Source: Deltaproteobacteria bacterium (GTDB taxonomy: Bacteria > Desulfobacterota > Syntrophia > Syntrophales > Smithellaceae). Taken from it: a stretch of DNA of 40,772 nucleotides. Below the pieces are notes generated by a model. That model ran no database searches. It worked only from the letters and a program-made list of their open reading frames with translations, and had not been told where the DNA came from. Location of the stretch: contig JANYAY010000056.1 in assembly GCA_025361065.1 (NCBI GenBank), positions 1-40,772 of the forward strand, given 5' to 3'. The position numbers and the translations under genes were made by a program. Positions 24,304-32,047 of the stretch are shown piece after piece (within the stretch, counting starts at the first letter, position 1; every line of letters begins with the position of its first letter).

Positions 24304-24891
24304 ATGAGGCGCTTTTCTCTTTCCGGAACAGCAATATTTCTGGGATTATTTCTTGGACTAATACTCTCTTCTGTTTCTTTTGCTGCCGAAAAAAAGGTGG
24401 CGTCATCCTATAATTCAGTCTGTCCGGCTGTTTTGTTAAAGAATCAGGAATATTTCACTGCCCTGACCGCTGCGATTGATGAAGCGAAAAGTGAAATAAT
24501 AATGTCTTTCTTCCTCTTCAAAGCTGGAGTGCACAAAAATAGCTACCCCGATAGACTTCTGACTCATCTTGTCCAAGCGGTGCGAAGAGGTGTAAAAGTT
24601 ATGCTGATTCTGGAAAATTCCGGCGGTAATGATCATAATCTTGATTTTGCAAACAGTCAGACAAAACACCTTCTCGAAGATAAAGGTGTGGAAATATATT
24701 TTGATTCGCCGCGTAAAACAACACATACTAAACTTATTGTTATCGATCAGCGGATTGTCTTACTGGGCAGTCATAATCTTACACAATCGGCATTAAAGTA
24801 TAATAATGAAATTTCCATATTGATTAATAGTCCGGAATTGGCCCGGGAAGCACGCAGTTATATGCTGACAATAATCAAGGAGGCCAAATGA
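24304..24891 (+). CDS. Exported phospholipase D-like protein with one HKD motif
   Basis: A 195-residue protein with a Sec signal peptide (hydrophobic 9-25, A-A-E cleavage region near 28). The PLD-like domain carries a single H-T-K-L-I-V-I-D motif followed by G-S-H-N-L-T-Q-S-A-L and N-N-E-I-S near the C-terminus. Single-HKD proteins of this size (Nuc type) usually act as dimeric phosphodiesterases or nucleases; here it would act in the periplasm. AAGGAAA lies upstream of ATG 24304. The stop overlaps the start of the next gene by 4 bases (ATGA), so translation is coupled. Confidence 0.8.
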   Translation: MRRFSLSGTAIFLGLFLGLILSSVSFAAEKKVASSYNSVCPAVLLKNQEYFTALTAAIDEAKSEIIMSFFLFKAGVHKNSYPDRLLTHLVQAVRRGVKVMLILENSGGNDHNLDFANSQTKHLLEDKGVEIYFDSPRKTTHTKLIVIDQRIVLLGSHNLTQSALKYNNEISILINSPELAREARSYMLTIIKEAK

Positions 24892-26198
24892 ATCCCTGCC
24901 GGATATTTGCCAAAATATTCATTTTGGTGATTGCTGTTTTTCTTGTCTGCGGTGGGAAAGAAGCAACTGCTGTTGAAAGTCTATTTTCTGCGACTCCGAA
25001 AGCAAAGACAGAAAAGAAAGTACAGCCTGGCGAAGTGAAAACGGCGGAAATAATCCAACAAGAAGAAAAGAGCTCTGCTTTTCGATATCGCTCAGACTTG
25101 CCCGACCGCAACGCAATTGGCTGCGTGCTTCCACTGTCGGGCAGATATGGGGATTATGGGAACAAGGCACTGGATGCAATATTATTTGCAGCAGGAATAT
25201 TCAATGGAAAGATCCAGACATCATGGAAAATAGTTGCTGAAGACTCCCGCGGGCTGCCGGAAGGTGTAAAAGATGCTGTGGCTCATTTAGCCAAGACGGT
25301 TAATGTCATGGCAATTATTGCCGTTGCCGGGACGTTGGAAGCTGTCGAGGTTGCTCATGAGGCAGATAAATGGAAAATTCCCATAATTTTAATTACGCCA
25401 AAGGAAGGAGTAACAGACGAAAAGAATTATGTGTTTCAGCATTTTTTGACGCCCTCGCAGCAAATTAAAGCTTTGGCGACGTATGCTTTGGATAACTTGA
25501 ATTGCGCAATTTTCTCTATCCTGTATCCCCACGATGACTATGGGGCCGAAATGGTAAAAATTTTCCGCGCTGAAGCAGAGCGCATTGGTGGCAAAGTAGA
25601 AAGTGCAATTCCTTACGATAAAAAGAAGACGGATTTTACGGAAGAAATTAACAAAGTCACAAGGGATAGAGACAACATTGCAAAAAAAGCTAACGACAAT
25701 AATCAGGTAACTAAAGCTCCGATTTCCATTGATTTTGAAGCCTTATTCATTCCGGATTCCTATCAGAGAGTCAAGATGATAGCTTCGCAGCTTGCTTTTT
25801 ATGATGTTAAAGACATTAAACTTTTGGGCACAAGCCTATGGAATTCTCCTGATTTATTAAGGAAGGATGCGGAATATCTGGAGGGCGCTGTTTTTGCCGA
25901 TAGTTTTTTTGCGAGTGGATTTTATCCGGAGACAAACGACTTTGTTGATATCTATTATTCGGCTTACAGCCGGGAGCCGGAGAATATAGAAGCCTTGTCT
26001 TATGATACAATGGGAATGATTATCAGTGTTTTGGAAGATAAAAATATATCAACAAGAGAACAATTTATTGCCGGCTTACAACGCGTGACAGATTACAAAG
26101 GAGCTACGGGCATTACGTCTTTTTCCGGAGACAGGGTTAGCCGGAAGACGGCTTTTATCCTGAAAGTCACGGACGGAAAACTCGAGCAGGTTAAATAG
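24888..26198 (+). CDS. Periplasmic ligand-binding protein (Peripla_BP_6 / LppC-like)
   Basis: A 436-residue exported protein. A signal peptide (residues 1-29, hydrophobic I-F-I-L-V-I-A-V-F-L-V-C) and a polar linker precede a type I periplasmic binding fold from about 75: I-G-C-V-L-P-L-S-G-R-Y-G-D-Y-G, then I-A-V-A-G-T-L-E-A, S-I-L-Y-P-H-D-D-Y-G and D-G-K-L-E at the end. Proteins of this kind serve as amino-acid receptors or as LpoA-like penicillin-binding-protein activators. A cysteine (residue 22) sits in the hydrophobic region but does not make a good lipobox. The 4-base overlap with the PLD-like gene suggests joint envelope function. Confidence 0.78.
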   Translation: MNPCRIFAKIFILVIAVFLVCGGKEATAVESLFSATPKAKTEKKVQPGEVKTAEIIQQEEKSSAFRYRSDLPDRNAIGCVLPLSGRYGDYGNKALDAILFAAGIFNGKIQTSWKIVAEDSRGLPEGVKDAVAHLAKTVNVMAIIAVAGTLEAVEVAHEADKWKIPIILITPKEGVTDEKNYVFQHFLTPSQQIKALATYALDNLNCAIFSILYPHDDYGAEMVKIFRAEAERIGGKVESAIPYDKKKTDFTEEINKVTRDRDNIAKKANDNNQVTKAPISIDFEALFIPDSYQRVKMIASQLAFYDVKDIKLLGTSLWNSPDLLRKDAEYLEGAVFADSFFASGFYPETNDFVDIYYSAYSREPENIEALSYDTMGMIISVLEDKNISTREQFIAGLQRVTDYKGATGITSFSGDRVSRKTAFILKVTDGKLEQVK

Positions 26199-26251
26199 GA
26201 CGACAGGTAGATAGGCTGAGGGCTGAAGCTGAGAGAATAAGAAGATTTATT

Positions 26252-27022
26252 ATGAGAATTTTGCTAACTAATGATGATGGAATTTATGCCAAAGGGTTAA
26301 GCGCTCTTTACGAAGAGCTTTGCCAGGAAGCAGACTGTTTAATTGTTGCCCCGGAAATAGAACAGAGTGCTGTTGGGCATGCGATTACTATCTCTCGTCC
26401 GCTGATGGTGCGGCGCGCTATAAAAAACGGGAACTTTTTAGGTTATGCCGTTTTAGGTACACCGGCGGATTGCGTTAAAATCGGAATAAAAGAGCTGTCG
26501 GATAGACCGGTAGATCTTGTCGTATCGGGAATAAATCGCGGTGCTAATGTCGGCATCAATGTGCTTTATTCCGGGACGGTATCTGCGGCGACGGAAGCAG
26601 TAATCATGGGAATTCCGGCCTTGGCAGTTTCTCTGGATACCCTTAAAGATGCTGATTATAAATTTGCTGCTCAGTTTATCCGTAAAATGGTGCGCTTATT
26701 AACAGGTAATTCCCAATTGCGAAACACTGCAATTAATGTGAATATTCCGGCTCTACCCCGGGAAAAAATAAAGGGAATAGCCGTTGTTCGACAGGGTAGG
26801 GGAAATATTATAGAACATTTTGAAAAACGTACCGATCCCCGGGAGAATATTTATTATTGGATTTCAGCTGAATCGCAATCAGAGCGAGAAGAGAAAGATA
26901 CGGATATAAGTGCTCTGAAGGCAGGCTTCATTACGATTACTCCGATCCAATATGACTTGACGAGATACGATATGCTGGGAACGCTTACGCAGACAATAGA
27001 TAAAAACAGAATGTTAGACTGA
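26252..27022 (+). CDS. surE: 5'/3'-nucleotidase SurE
   Basis: A 256-residue survival protein E, a metal-dependent nucleoside-monophosphate phosphatase. Signature motifs are L-L-T-N-D-D-G-I, A-P-E-I-E-Q-S-A-V-G-H-A-I-T, G-T-P-A-D-C-V and S-G-I-N-R-G-A-N-V-G. ATG 26252 is the first Met, with only a weak purine-rich AAGAAG site. It follows the periplasmic binding gene by 53 bases and probably belongs to the same transcript. Confidence 0.95.
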   Translation: MRILLTNDDGIYAKGLSALYEELCQEADCLIVAPEIEQSAVGHAITISRPLMVRRAIKNGNFLGYAVLGTPADCVKIGIKELSDRPVDLVVSGINRGANVGINVLYSGTVSAATEAVIMGIPALAVSLDTLKDADYKFAAQFIRKMVRLLTGNSQLRNTAINVNIPALPREKIKGIAVVRQGRGNIIEHFEKRTDPRENIYYWISAESQSEREEKDTDISALKAGFITITPIQYDLTRYDMLGTLTQTIDKNRMLD

Positions 27023-27064
27023 AGGCTGCAGTGCCTGATAGTCTTCAGCCTGGTCATCTTATTC

Positions 27065-27904
27065 CTAACGCGTAAGCAAGACAGGTATGGTGCTTTTTTG
27101 AATAACCTGAGAGGTCGTACTTCCTAAAAGTAATTCCCGCAACCTGTTGTGTCCATAAGCCCCCATGACCATTAGCTCTACTGCATCTTCTTCTATGAAC
27201 TTAATAATTTCCGTTCCTTCCTTGCCGGGTAGGATAATAACTTCGCATTCATTTTCCTTTTCCTGGGCAGCTTCTTCAATTTGAGAAGTAAGCCTTGTTG
27301 CCTTTTCCCTGTCGGAAGTGATAATAATGGCGGTCAGAGGCCAAGTTGCCTGTTTTGATAAAACTAAAGAAAAATCAAGAGCTTTTTTTGCCGAGGGACT
27401 CCCGTCATAAGCGATGCCCATACTTTCTATTTCCAGAAAGTTATCAGGGGTGATCATGACCGGCTTCCCGGAGTTACGGATAACAGCTTCGGCGACGGAG
27501 CCGAGGAGGCCTCCTTCTTTTAAATGAAAATGTTCACCCTTCTTGGCCATCAAGATAAAATCGACAGTCGATGCCTCTTCGATGATTATCTCATCAATTT
27601 TGCCCATTACTTTTTTAATTTCCGGCTTCAAACCCGCTCTCTGGCAGTTTTCGAGGAAATTATTAATAATAAAATCAGCTTTTTCATTGAGAGATTTTTG
27701 AATAGCATCAAAAAAGCCATCATACGGCGGCATACCCACTGCGCCGGAAATGTCTGTCAGCATCGGTCCCTGAAGCAAATTAACATCTAAAACATGGAGA
27801 CCGCTTATAATGGCCTTCAGTTTAAGAGCGACATAAATTCCATACTGCAAAGCAGTATCGCTGTTAGCGGAACCATCAACGGGAATAAGTATTTTCTTTA
27901 CCAT
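27065..27904 (-). CDS. Tandem universal stress protein (UspA family)
   Basis: A 279-residue protein with two Usp domains. The first starts I-L-I-P-V-D-G-S-A-N-S. The second carries A-Y-D-G-S-P-S-A near residues 168-175 and the nucleotide-binding signature G-A-Y-G-H-N-R-L-R-E-L-L-L-G-S. Tandem Usp proteins bind ATP and respond to stress or energy limitation. ATG 27904 is preferred (GGAGG 12 bases upstream); the frame extends upstream without a better site. It follows the repeat-protein gene by 28 bases on the same strand and is likely cotranscribed. Confidence 0.88.
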   Translation of the reverse strand: MVKKILIPVDGSANSDTALQYGIYVALKLKAIISGLHVLDVNLLQGPMLTDISGAVGMPPYDGFFDAIQKSLNEKADFIINNFLENCQRAGLKPEIKKVMGKIDEIIIEEASTVDFILMAKKGEHFHLKEGGLLGSVAEAVIRNSGKPVMITPDNFLEIESMGIAYDGSPSAKKALDFSLVLSKQATWPLTAIIITSDREKATRLTSQIEEAAQEKENECEVIILPGKEGTEIIKFIEEDAVELMVMGAYGHNRLRELLLGSTTSQVIQKSTIPVLLTR

Positions 27905-27932
27905 GATGATAAATTGCCTCCACAATAAAAAA

Positions 27933-28610
27933 TTATCGGGGTTTATTTTTATCAAAATCAGTTAAATTCTGGAGCAATCCGGCAATATCTTTTTCTTCCC
28001 AGTTCCCGGAGTGATTATCGGCATAATCATCACTATTCGCCGCCGCTCCGGCAGATACACTTTCGTAAGTATAAAACTTACCCAACAGATTTCCTTTCTT
28101 ATAAGTAGCCTTTTCTTTTATTTGTCCATCTTTAAAATAAGCAATGTACAGACCTTCGCGTCTATCCTTTTGAAAGGCGCCCTTTTCTTTTACTTGTCCT
28201 GTTTTGTAATAACAAATATATTCGCCCTCAAGTTTATCATTGCTGAAATTTTCTTCTTCTTTTATCTGTCCTGTCTTGAAGTAAATCCGATAGCGGCCAT
28301 CGAGTTTGCCCCCTTTGTAATTTTCCTCTTCCCTGATTTTCCCATCTTCGTAGTAAGAAATATATTGGCCTTCGAAGTTGTCATTTGCAAAATTTGCTTT
28401 CTCCCTGATTTGTCCACTATCATAATAAGTCGTTGCTGTGCCGTTTTTCTTGCCGCGAGCAAAATGAAGTTGTGCCATAATTTGGCCATTAGGAAAAAAA
28501 GAAGTATATTCACCTTCCAGTTTGCCGTCTTTGATGAATTTGAGCTCTTTTACTGCGCCATTAGGAAAGAGCTGCTTTTTTTCTTCCGGTACCGGATTTG
28601 TTTTGGCCAT
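27933..28610 (-). CDS. MORN-type repeat protein
   Basis: A 225-residue protein built from seven ~23-residue units with the pattern Y-x-x-G-Q-I-K-E-E-x-x-Y-x-x-G-K-L-E-G-x-Y-x-x-Y, typical of MORN_2 repeats. It has no signal peptide or membrane segment. The C-terminal 40 residues leave the repeat and are polar. MORN-like repeats form elongated beta structures and often mediate protein or lipid contacts; in bacteria they also occur in effectors and antitoxin-like proteins. The target is unknown. ATG 28610 follows an AGAGG about 11 bases upstream. It precedes the UspA gene and probably shares its transcript. Confidence 0.8.
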   Translation of the reverse strand: MAKTNPVPEEKKQLFPNGAVKELKFIKDGKLEGEYTSFFPNGQIMAQLHFARGKKNGTATTYYDSGQIREKANFANDNFEGQYISYYEDGKIREEENYKGGKLDGRYRIYFKTGQIKEEENFSNDKLEGEYICYYKTGQVKEKGAFQKDRREGLYIAYFKDGQIKEKATYKKGNLLGKFYTYESVSAGAAANSDDYADNHSGNWEEKDIAGLLQNLTDFDKNKPR

Positions 28611-28801
28611 AAACAATAAAAACCTCTATATTTCGCGATATGGTTCAGGATTAGATAAAGCAAGACAGCGTTTTGATATTACCATGTTTTCTACAATCAA
28701 TAATATTGTTATTTTTTAAACATCCCCATCTATATTGCAACCAAAAAGAAGTGAACTTCCGTAAATTTATGATAATTTTTCAAGAAGAGAGCGATTAAAG
28801 T

Positions 28802-28831
28802 TTGACAGTTGGATGATATATTTCTTATAAT
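28802..28831 (+). promoter_or_regulatory. Sigma-70 promoter of the gpsA-like gene
   Basis: Consensus TTGACA (28802-28807) and TATAAT (28826-28831) with an 18-base spacer. Transcription would start near 28838, about 27 bases before the ATG at 28865. Both hexamers are perfect matches. Confidence 0.8.
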
Positions 28832-28864
28832 AATTTTCCAAAACTATGATAAAGAGCATAATTA

Positions 28865-30058
28865 ATGATACTTTCTAATTTAGATACTTCCAGAGTTGCA
28901 ATTATCGGTCCTGGTCGGCTAGGCACTTCTTTTGCCTATAAACTTGGCCGTGATAATAAAAGGGTTGCTATTTATTACCATGATTCTGAAGTTTGTAAAG
29001 CAATAAACAGAGATCATCTAAACCCTATTCATTTAACCGAAGATTTAGCCAAACGGTTGGGCGGAATGGAAAATGTGCCGCGGCTTTCGCCTAAATTATA
29101 TGCAACCAACGATTTGGAACACATCATCGAAAATAACGATTTCATTATCTTGGCCATAACAATGAACCGGCTACCGGAACTGCTCAATTACCTCAAGCCG
29201 ATGCTTGCCAAAAAGGCAGGTGATACATGTCTTATTTCTCCGATTAAAGGTTTGATTTCCGATGAAATCTCCAAAGGATTGATTACACCCTCGCAACTGA
29301 TCAACAACAGCCTTTATAAAATAAAGCATAAATACGATGTTGTCTGTATCGGAGGCCCTTTTTTTGATGTGGATATCGCCTTGGGCAATCCTGTCTGTGT
29401 CACCATTGCCGGTAAAAGACGCATTGCCGGTATTATTCGCGATGATTTGTTTAAATTTAATCGCAAAGAATTAAATTCATATTATAATTTTGACGTTGTC
29501 GGCGTCGAGGCCTGTGGCGCTCTGAAAAATATTGTGGCTAATATTAAAGGACTGGCCGATTCGCTGGAATTGGGCGATTCCATTCCCGGGACCATATTTG
29601 CCCGTTCCGGAGTGGAAATCCGCTCGCTGTCGCGCCTCTTAGGTGGAAGTTTTCAGGCTTTTCACAGTCAGGCCGGCGTAGGTGATATGTATGTTACTGT
29701 GTCTTCCATGGCCAGCAAGAATTACCGCTATGGAAAATATTTTTATGAACTTTATACAGGTAATCCCATTGAAACCAACTTGCGTGTCTTAGAAAAGATT
29801 GATGGAACACCGGAAGGTCCTAATACCGTCAGGAACGTTTATAAGTATTTAGAGAAAAAAAATATGTATAGTCCGCTTTTTTCCTGTGCCCATCATATAT
29901 TTAACACCGCAGAAAACAAAAGCGCGATTAAAGACTTGATAATCCAGGCCTGTCAGTATGATAAAAGGACACAGGAATATATTGGTCCTTTCTCCAGATT
30001 GATGTACCGCATTATTCCTGATTACTGGTATCGTCGGGATAAAGAATTTTTCTATTAA
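28865..30058 (+). CDS. NAD(P)-dependent glycerol-3-phosphate dehydrogenase-like protein
   Basis: A 397-residue protein of the GpsA type. The N-terminal nucleotide-binding domain has I-I-G-P-G-R-L-G-T-S-F-A, then S-P-I-K-G-L and G-G-P-F-F-D-V-D-I-A-L-G-N. The helical domain has G-V-E-A-C-G-A-L-K-N-I-V-A, with the catalytic lysine, and S-Q-A-G-V-G-D-M. GpsA makes glycerol 3-phosphate for phospholipids. It is about 60 residues longer than usual; the extra part is at the C-terminus (about 340-397, with several aromatic residues), and the nucleotide loop reads G-P-G-R-L-G rather than the common G-x-G-x-W-G. A related dehydrogenase with another substrate is possible. Its own promoter lies upstream. 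Confidence 0.8.
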   Translation: MILSNLDTSRVAIIGPGRLGTSFAYKLGRDNKRVAIYYHDSEVCKAINRDHLNPIHLTEDLAKRLGGMENVPRLSPKLYATNDLEHIIENNDFIILAITMNRLPELLNYLKPMLAKKAGDTCLISPIKGLISDEISKGLITPSQLINNSLYKIKHKYDVVCIGGPFFDVDIALGNPVCVTIAGKRRIAGIIRDDLFKFNRKELNSYYNFDVVGVEACGALKNIVANIKGLADSLELGDSIPGTIFARSGVEIRSLSRLLGGSFQAFHSQAGVGDMYVTVSSMASKNYRYGKYFYELYTGNPIETNLRVLEKIDGTPEGPNTVRNVYKYLEKKNMYSPLFSCAHHIFNTAENKSAIKDLIIQACQYDKRTQEYIGPFSRLMYRIIPDYWYRRDKEFFY

Positions 30059-30069
30059 TAAATTTCAAC

Positions 30070-30099
30070 TTGACAAACATTAATTTGCTGTGCTACTGA
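30070..30099 (+). promoter_or_regulatory. Possible promoter of the trp leader
   Basis: A perfect TTGACA at 30070-30075, 12 bases after the gpsA-like stop, with a poor -10 candidate TACTGA at 30094-30099 (18-base spacer). It is in the right place to start transcription about 25 bases before the leader peptide ATG. The -10 element is weak, so the exact promoter is uncertain. Confidence 0.45.
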
Positions 30100-30129
30100 A
30101 GCATAAAATAACCGGATTAAGTGATAAAG

Positions 30130-30189
30130 ATGACAACAATAAATTCTAATAACAACTGGTGGTGGCAGGCCTTAACAGTCTGCCCATAA
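30130..30189 (+). CDS. trpL: Tryptophan leader peptide with three consecutive Trp codons
   Basis: A 19-residue open frame, M-T-T-I-N-S-N-N-N-W-W-W-Q-A-L-T-V-C-P, ending with TAA at 30187-30189. Three TGG codons in a row (30157-30165) are very improbable by chance and are the hallmark of trp attenuation leaders. An AAGTGA stretch shortly upstream is a weak Shine-Dalgarno candidate. The stop codon overlaps the 5' arm of the first RNA hairpin. Translation of this peptide would sense charged tRNA-Trp and control read-through into trpB2 137 bases downstream. Confidence 0.9.
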   Translation: MTTINSNNNWWWQALTVCP

Positions 30190-30290
30190 GCTTAAATAAA
30201 AAGTGAGCATGGGCAGGGAGTATCCTTCCCATTACTTAAGCATATAAAAAATATAAATGCCGTGGGAAGAAAACCCATGGCATTTTTTTT
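30180..30290 (+). promoter_or_regulatory. Transcription attenuator controlling trpB2
   Basis: Five segments can pair in two exclusive ways. A (30180-30187) pairs with B (30209-30216), 8 bp perfect. B and its flank (30209-30217) pair with C (30224-30232), 8 bp with one mismatch. C (30225-30231) pairs with D (30263-30269), 7 bp perfect. D (30257-30266) pairs with E (30274-30283), giving the terminator. If the ribosome stalls at the Trp codons, A:B and C:D form and transcription continues. If it reaches the stop codon it covers A, so B:C and then the D:E terminator form. Pairings are seen in the sequence; the mechanism is inferred from known ribosome-mediated attenuation. Confidence 0.85.
30257..30290 (+). 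terminator. Intrinsic terminator of the trp attenuator
   Basis: ATGCCGTGGG (30257-30266) pairs with CCCATGGCAT (30274-30283), all ten positions with one G-U, around a 7-base loop, followed by eight T (30283-30290). It lies between the leader peptide and the trpB2 Shine-Dalgarno site. Its left arm overlaps the antiterminator arm at 30263-30269. Confidence 0.92.
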
Positions 30291-30325
30291 GGTTTTATAA
30301 ATCAATTAAAAAAAGGAGAATAATT

Positions 30326-31687
30326 ATGAAACAGGTCAAGGTGCTGCTGGAAGATCAGGAAATACCTAAACAATGGTATAATATTGTGGCAGATTTGCCC
30401 ACGCCCATGAGGCCACCGCTGCATCCCGGAACGGGCCAGCCGGTAACTCCTGATGATTTAGCGGCGATTTTTCCGATGAACATTATTGAACAGGAAGCCA
30501 GTGCTGAGCGCTGGATTGATATTCCGGAAGAAGTATTACAGAAGTATCTGCTCTGGAGGCCATCACCGCTTTACCGCGCTTATAATTTCGAAAAGCTTCT
30601 TAATTGTCCTGTTAAAATTTACTATAAAAATGAAGGCGTCAGCCCTGCCGGTTCACACAAGCCTAATGCCGCATTACCCATGGCCTATTTTAACAAGCAG
30701 GCCGGGACAAAGAGAATTGTTACCGAGACGGGCGCCGGACAATGGGGCAGCGCTCTGGCCATGTCTACACAGATGTTCGGCTTGGAATGCCGTGTTTACA
30801 TGGTTAGGGTTTCCTATGAGCAAAAGCCGTATCGTCGGATGCTGATGAATACCTGGGGTGCCGAATGCATCCCCAGCCCCAGCAGCCTGACCCAGGCCGG
30901 AAGAAATGTTTTGGCCGAACATCCCGATTCTCCCGGTAGTTTAGGAATTGCTATCAGCGAAGCAATTGAAGAAGCAGTAAATACTAAAGGTTCGCGCTAT
31001 GCTTTGGGCAGTGTTTTAAATCATGTTTTGCTTTATCAGACGATCATTGGCCTGGAAGCACAAAAACAAATGGATAAAATCGGCGTTTATCCTGATGTTG
31101 TTATGGGCTGTTGCGGCGGCGGCAGCAACTTCGCCGGTATTGCCCTGCCGTATGTTTGCGACAAGATTCACGGTAAGGATGTCAAGATAGTCGGGGCGGA
31201 ACCATCTTCCTGCCCCAGCATGACCAAAGGACCGTTTGCCTACGATTTTGGCGATTTAGCGAAATCAACGCCACTTCTTCCCATGTACACATTAGGTCAT
31301 GACTATATCCCGGCGCCAATTCATGCCGGTGGTCTGCGCTATCATGGTATGGCACCTATCGTCAGCCATCTGGTAAGAGAGAACATCATTGAAGCCAGAG
31401 CCTATGACCAGATGAAAACATTTGATGCCGGTGTCAAGTGGGCGCGTACGGAAGGTTTTGTACCGGCACCGGAGACAAATCATGTTATCGCGGCAGTTGT
31501 GGATGAGGCTCTCCGCGCAAAAGAGGAGGGCAAGGAAAAAGTCATTCTCTTCAACTGGAGCGGCCACGGTATGATTGATATGGCTGCCTATGACGCTTAT
31601 CTATCCGGTAAACTCGAGGCTTATGAGCTGCCTGATGAAGAAATAGAAAGGGCATTAAAAGCGATCAAGGATTTTCCGAAACCATAA
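30326..31687 (+). CDS. trpB2: TrpB2-type tryptophan synthase beta chain
   Basis: A 453-residue PLP enzyme of the TrpB2 (long beta chain) family. It has the family-specific N-terminal P-T-P-M-R-P-P-L-H-P region, the R-P-S-P-L-Y-R-A block, the PLP lysine in G-S-H-K-P-N-A, E-T-G-A-G-Q-W-G, and the phosphate-binding G-C-C-G-G-G-S-N-F-A-G loop. TrpB2 joins indole and serine to form tryptophan. ATG 30326 has AAAAGGAG at 30311-30318; an upstream in-frame ATG at 30257 lies inside the terminator hairpin and is not used. The Trp-codon leader and attenuator upstream show that tryptophan supply controls it. The classical trpB in the window is truncated, so this may be the working beta chain. Confidence 0.93.
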   Translation: MKQVKVLLEDQEIPKQWYNIVADLPTPMRPPLHPGTGQPVTPDDLAAIFPMNIIEQEASAERWIDIPEEVLQKYLLWRPSPLYRAYNFEKLLNCPVKIYYKNEGVSPAGSHKPNAALPMAYFNKQAGTKRIVTETGAGQWGSALAMSTQMFGLECRVYMVRVSYEQKPYRRMLMNTWGAECIPSPSSLTQAGRNVLAEHPDSPGSLGIAISEAIEEAVNTKGSRYALGSVLNHVLLYQTIIGLEAQKQMDKIGVYPDVVMGCCGGGSNFAGIALPYVCDKIHGKDVKIVGAEPSSCPSMTKGPFAYDFGDLAKSTPLLPMYTLGHDYIPAPIHAGGLRYHGMAPIVSHLVRENIIEARAYDQMKTFDAGVKWARTEGFVPAPETNHVIAAVVDEALRAKEEGKEKVILFNWSGHGMIDMAAYDAYLSGKLEAYELPDEEIERALKAIKDFPKP

Positions 31688-32047
31688 AAAGCGGTTAATG
31701 CATTTATGTTGTAAGTTGTGATGAACGTTAGAGAAGAAGTAACTCCATAAACTTTCCCCGCCGCAAGCTGCGGGGAATATAATACGGGAGATCCCGCAAA
31801 GTTTCGCCCGGTATACGCCGGGCCTGGCTTGCGGGATTAATTCCGTCAATGCTTCCAAAGTAACTCCGCATGTTTTCCTTGAGTGTAATTGAAATGATAA
31901 TAGAAGCAGGACATCGCGAAGAAATATTTCAAATCGATAAATAAGTTTTCCTTGTACATTCCTACTGTTTCCTCTATTTTACATTAAAACCTGATCAAAA
32001 CGTTGGGATAGTAATGATTATTAATAAAAAACTAAGGAGACGAAATA
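31688..32047. other. Intergenic region with palindromic repeats upstream of the glycyl-radical gene
   Basis: No gene seen. The first half holds two hairpin repeats (31754-31777 and 31791-31837). The second half (31860-32030) is AT-rich and presumably contains the promoter of the glycyl-radical operon, but I could not pick a convincing -35/-10 pair. No obvious terminator for trpB2 with a T run was found. Confidence 0.55.
31754..31837. repeat. Two adjacent palindromic repeats
   Basis: First unit: TTCCCCGC (31754-31761) pairs with GCGGGGAA (31770-31777). Second unit: ATCCCGCAA (31791-31799) pairs with TTGCGGGAT (31829-31837), with an inner GCCCGG (31806-31811) / CCGGGC (31818-31823) stem, so it can form a nested cruciform. 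They belong to the same class of small repeats as at 9827. Confidence 0.75.

Noticed and set aside
27010-27060. Terminator hairpin after surE
   Set aside because: CTGAAG and CTTCAG can pair, but the stem is short, the loop long and no T run follows.
30257-30325. Upstream in-frame ATG giving a 23-residue longer TrpB2
   Set aside because: The ATG is the left arm of the terminator hairpin and has no ribosome-binding site; the ATG at 30326 has AAAAGGAG.
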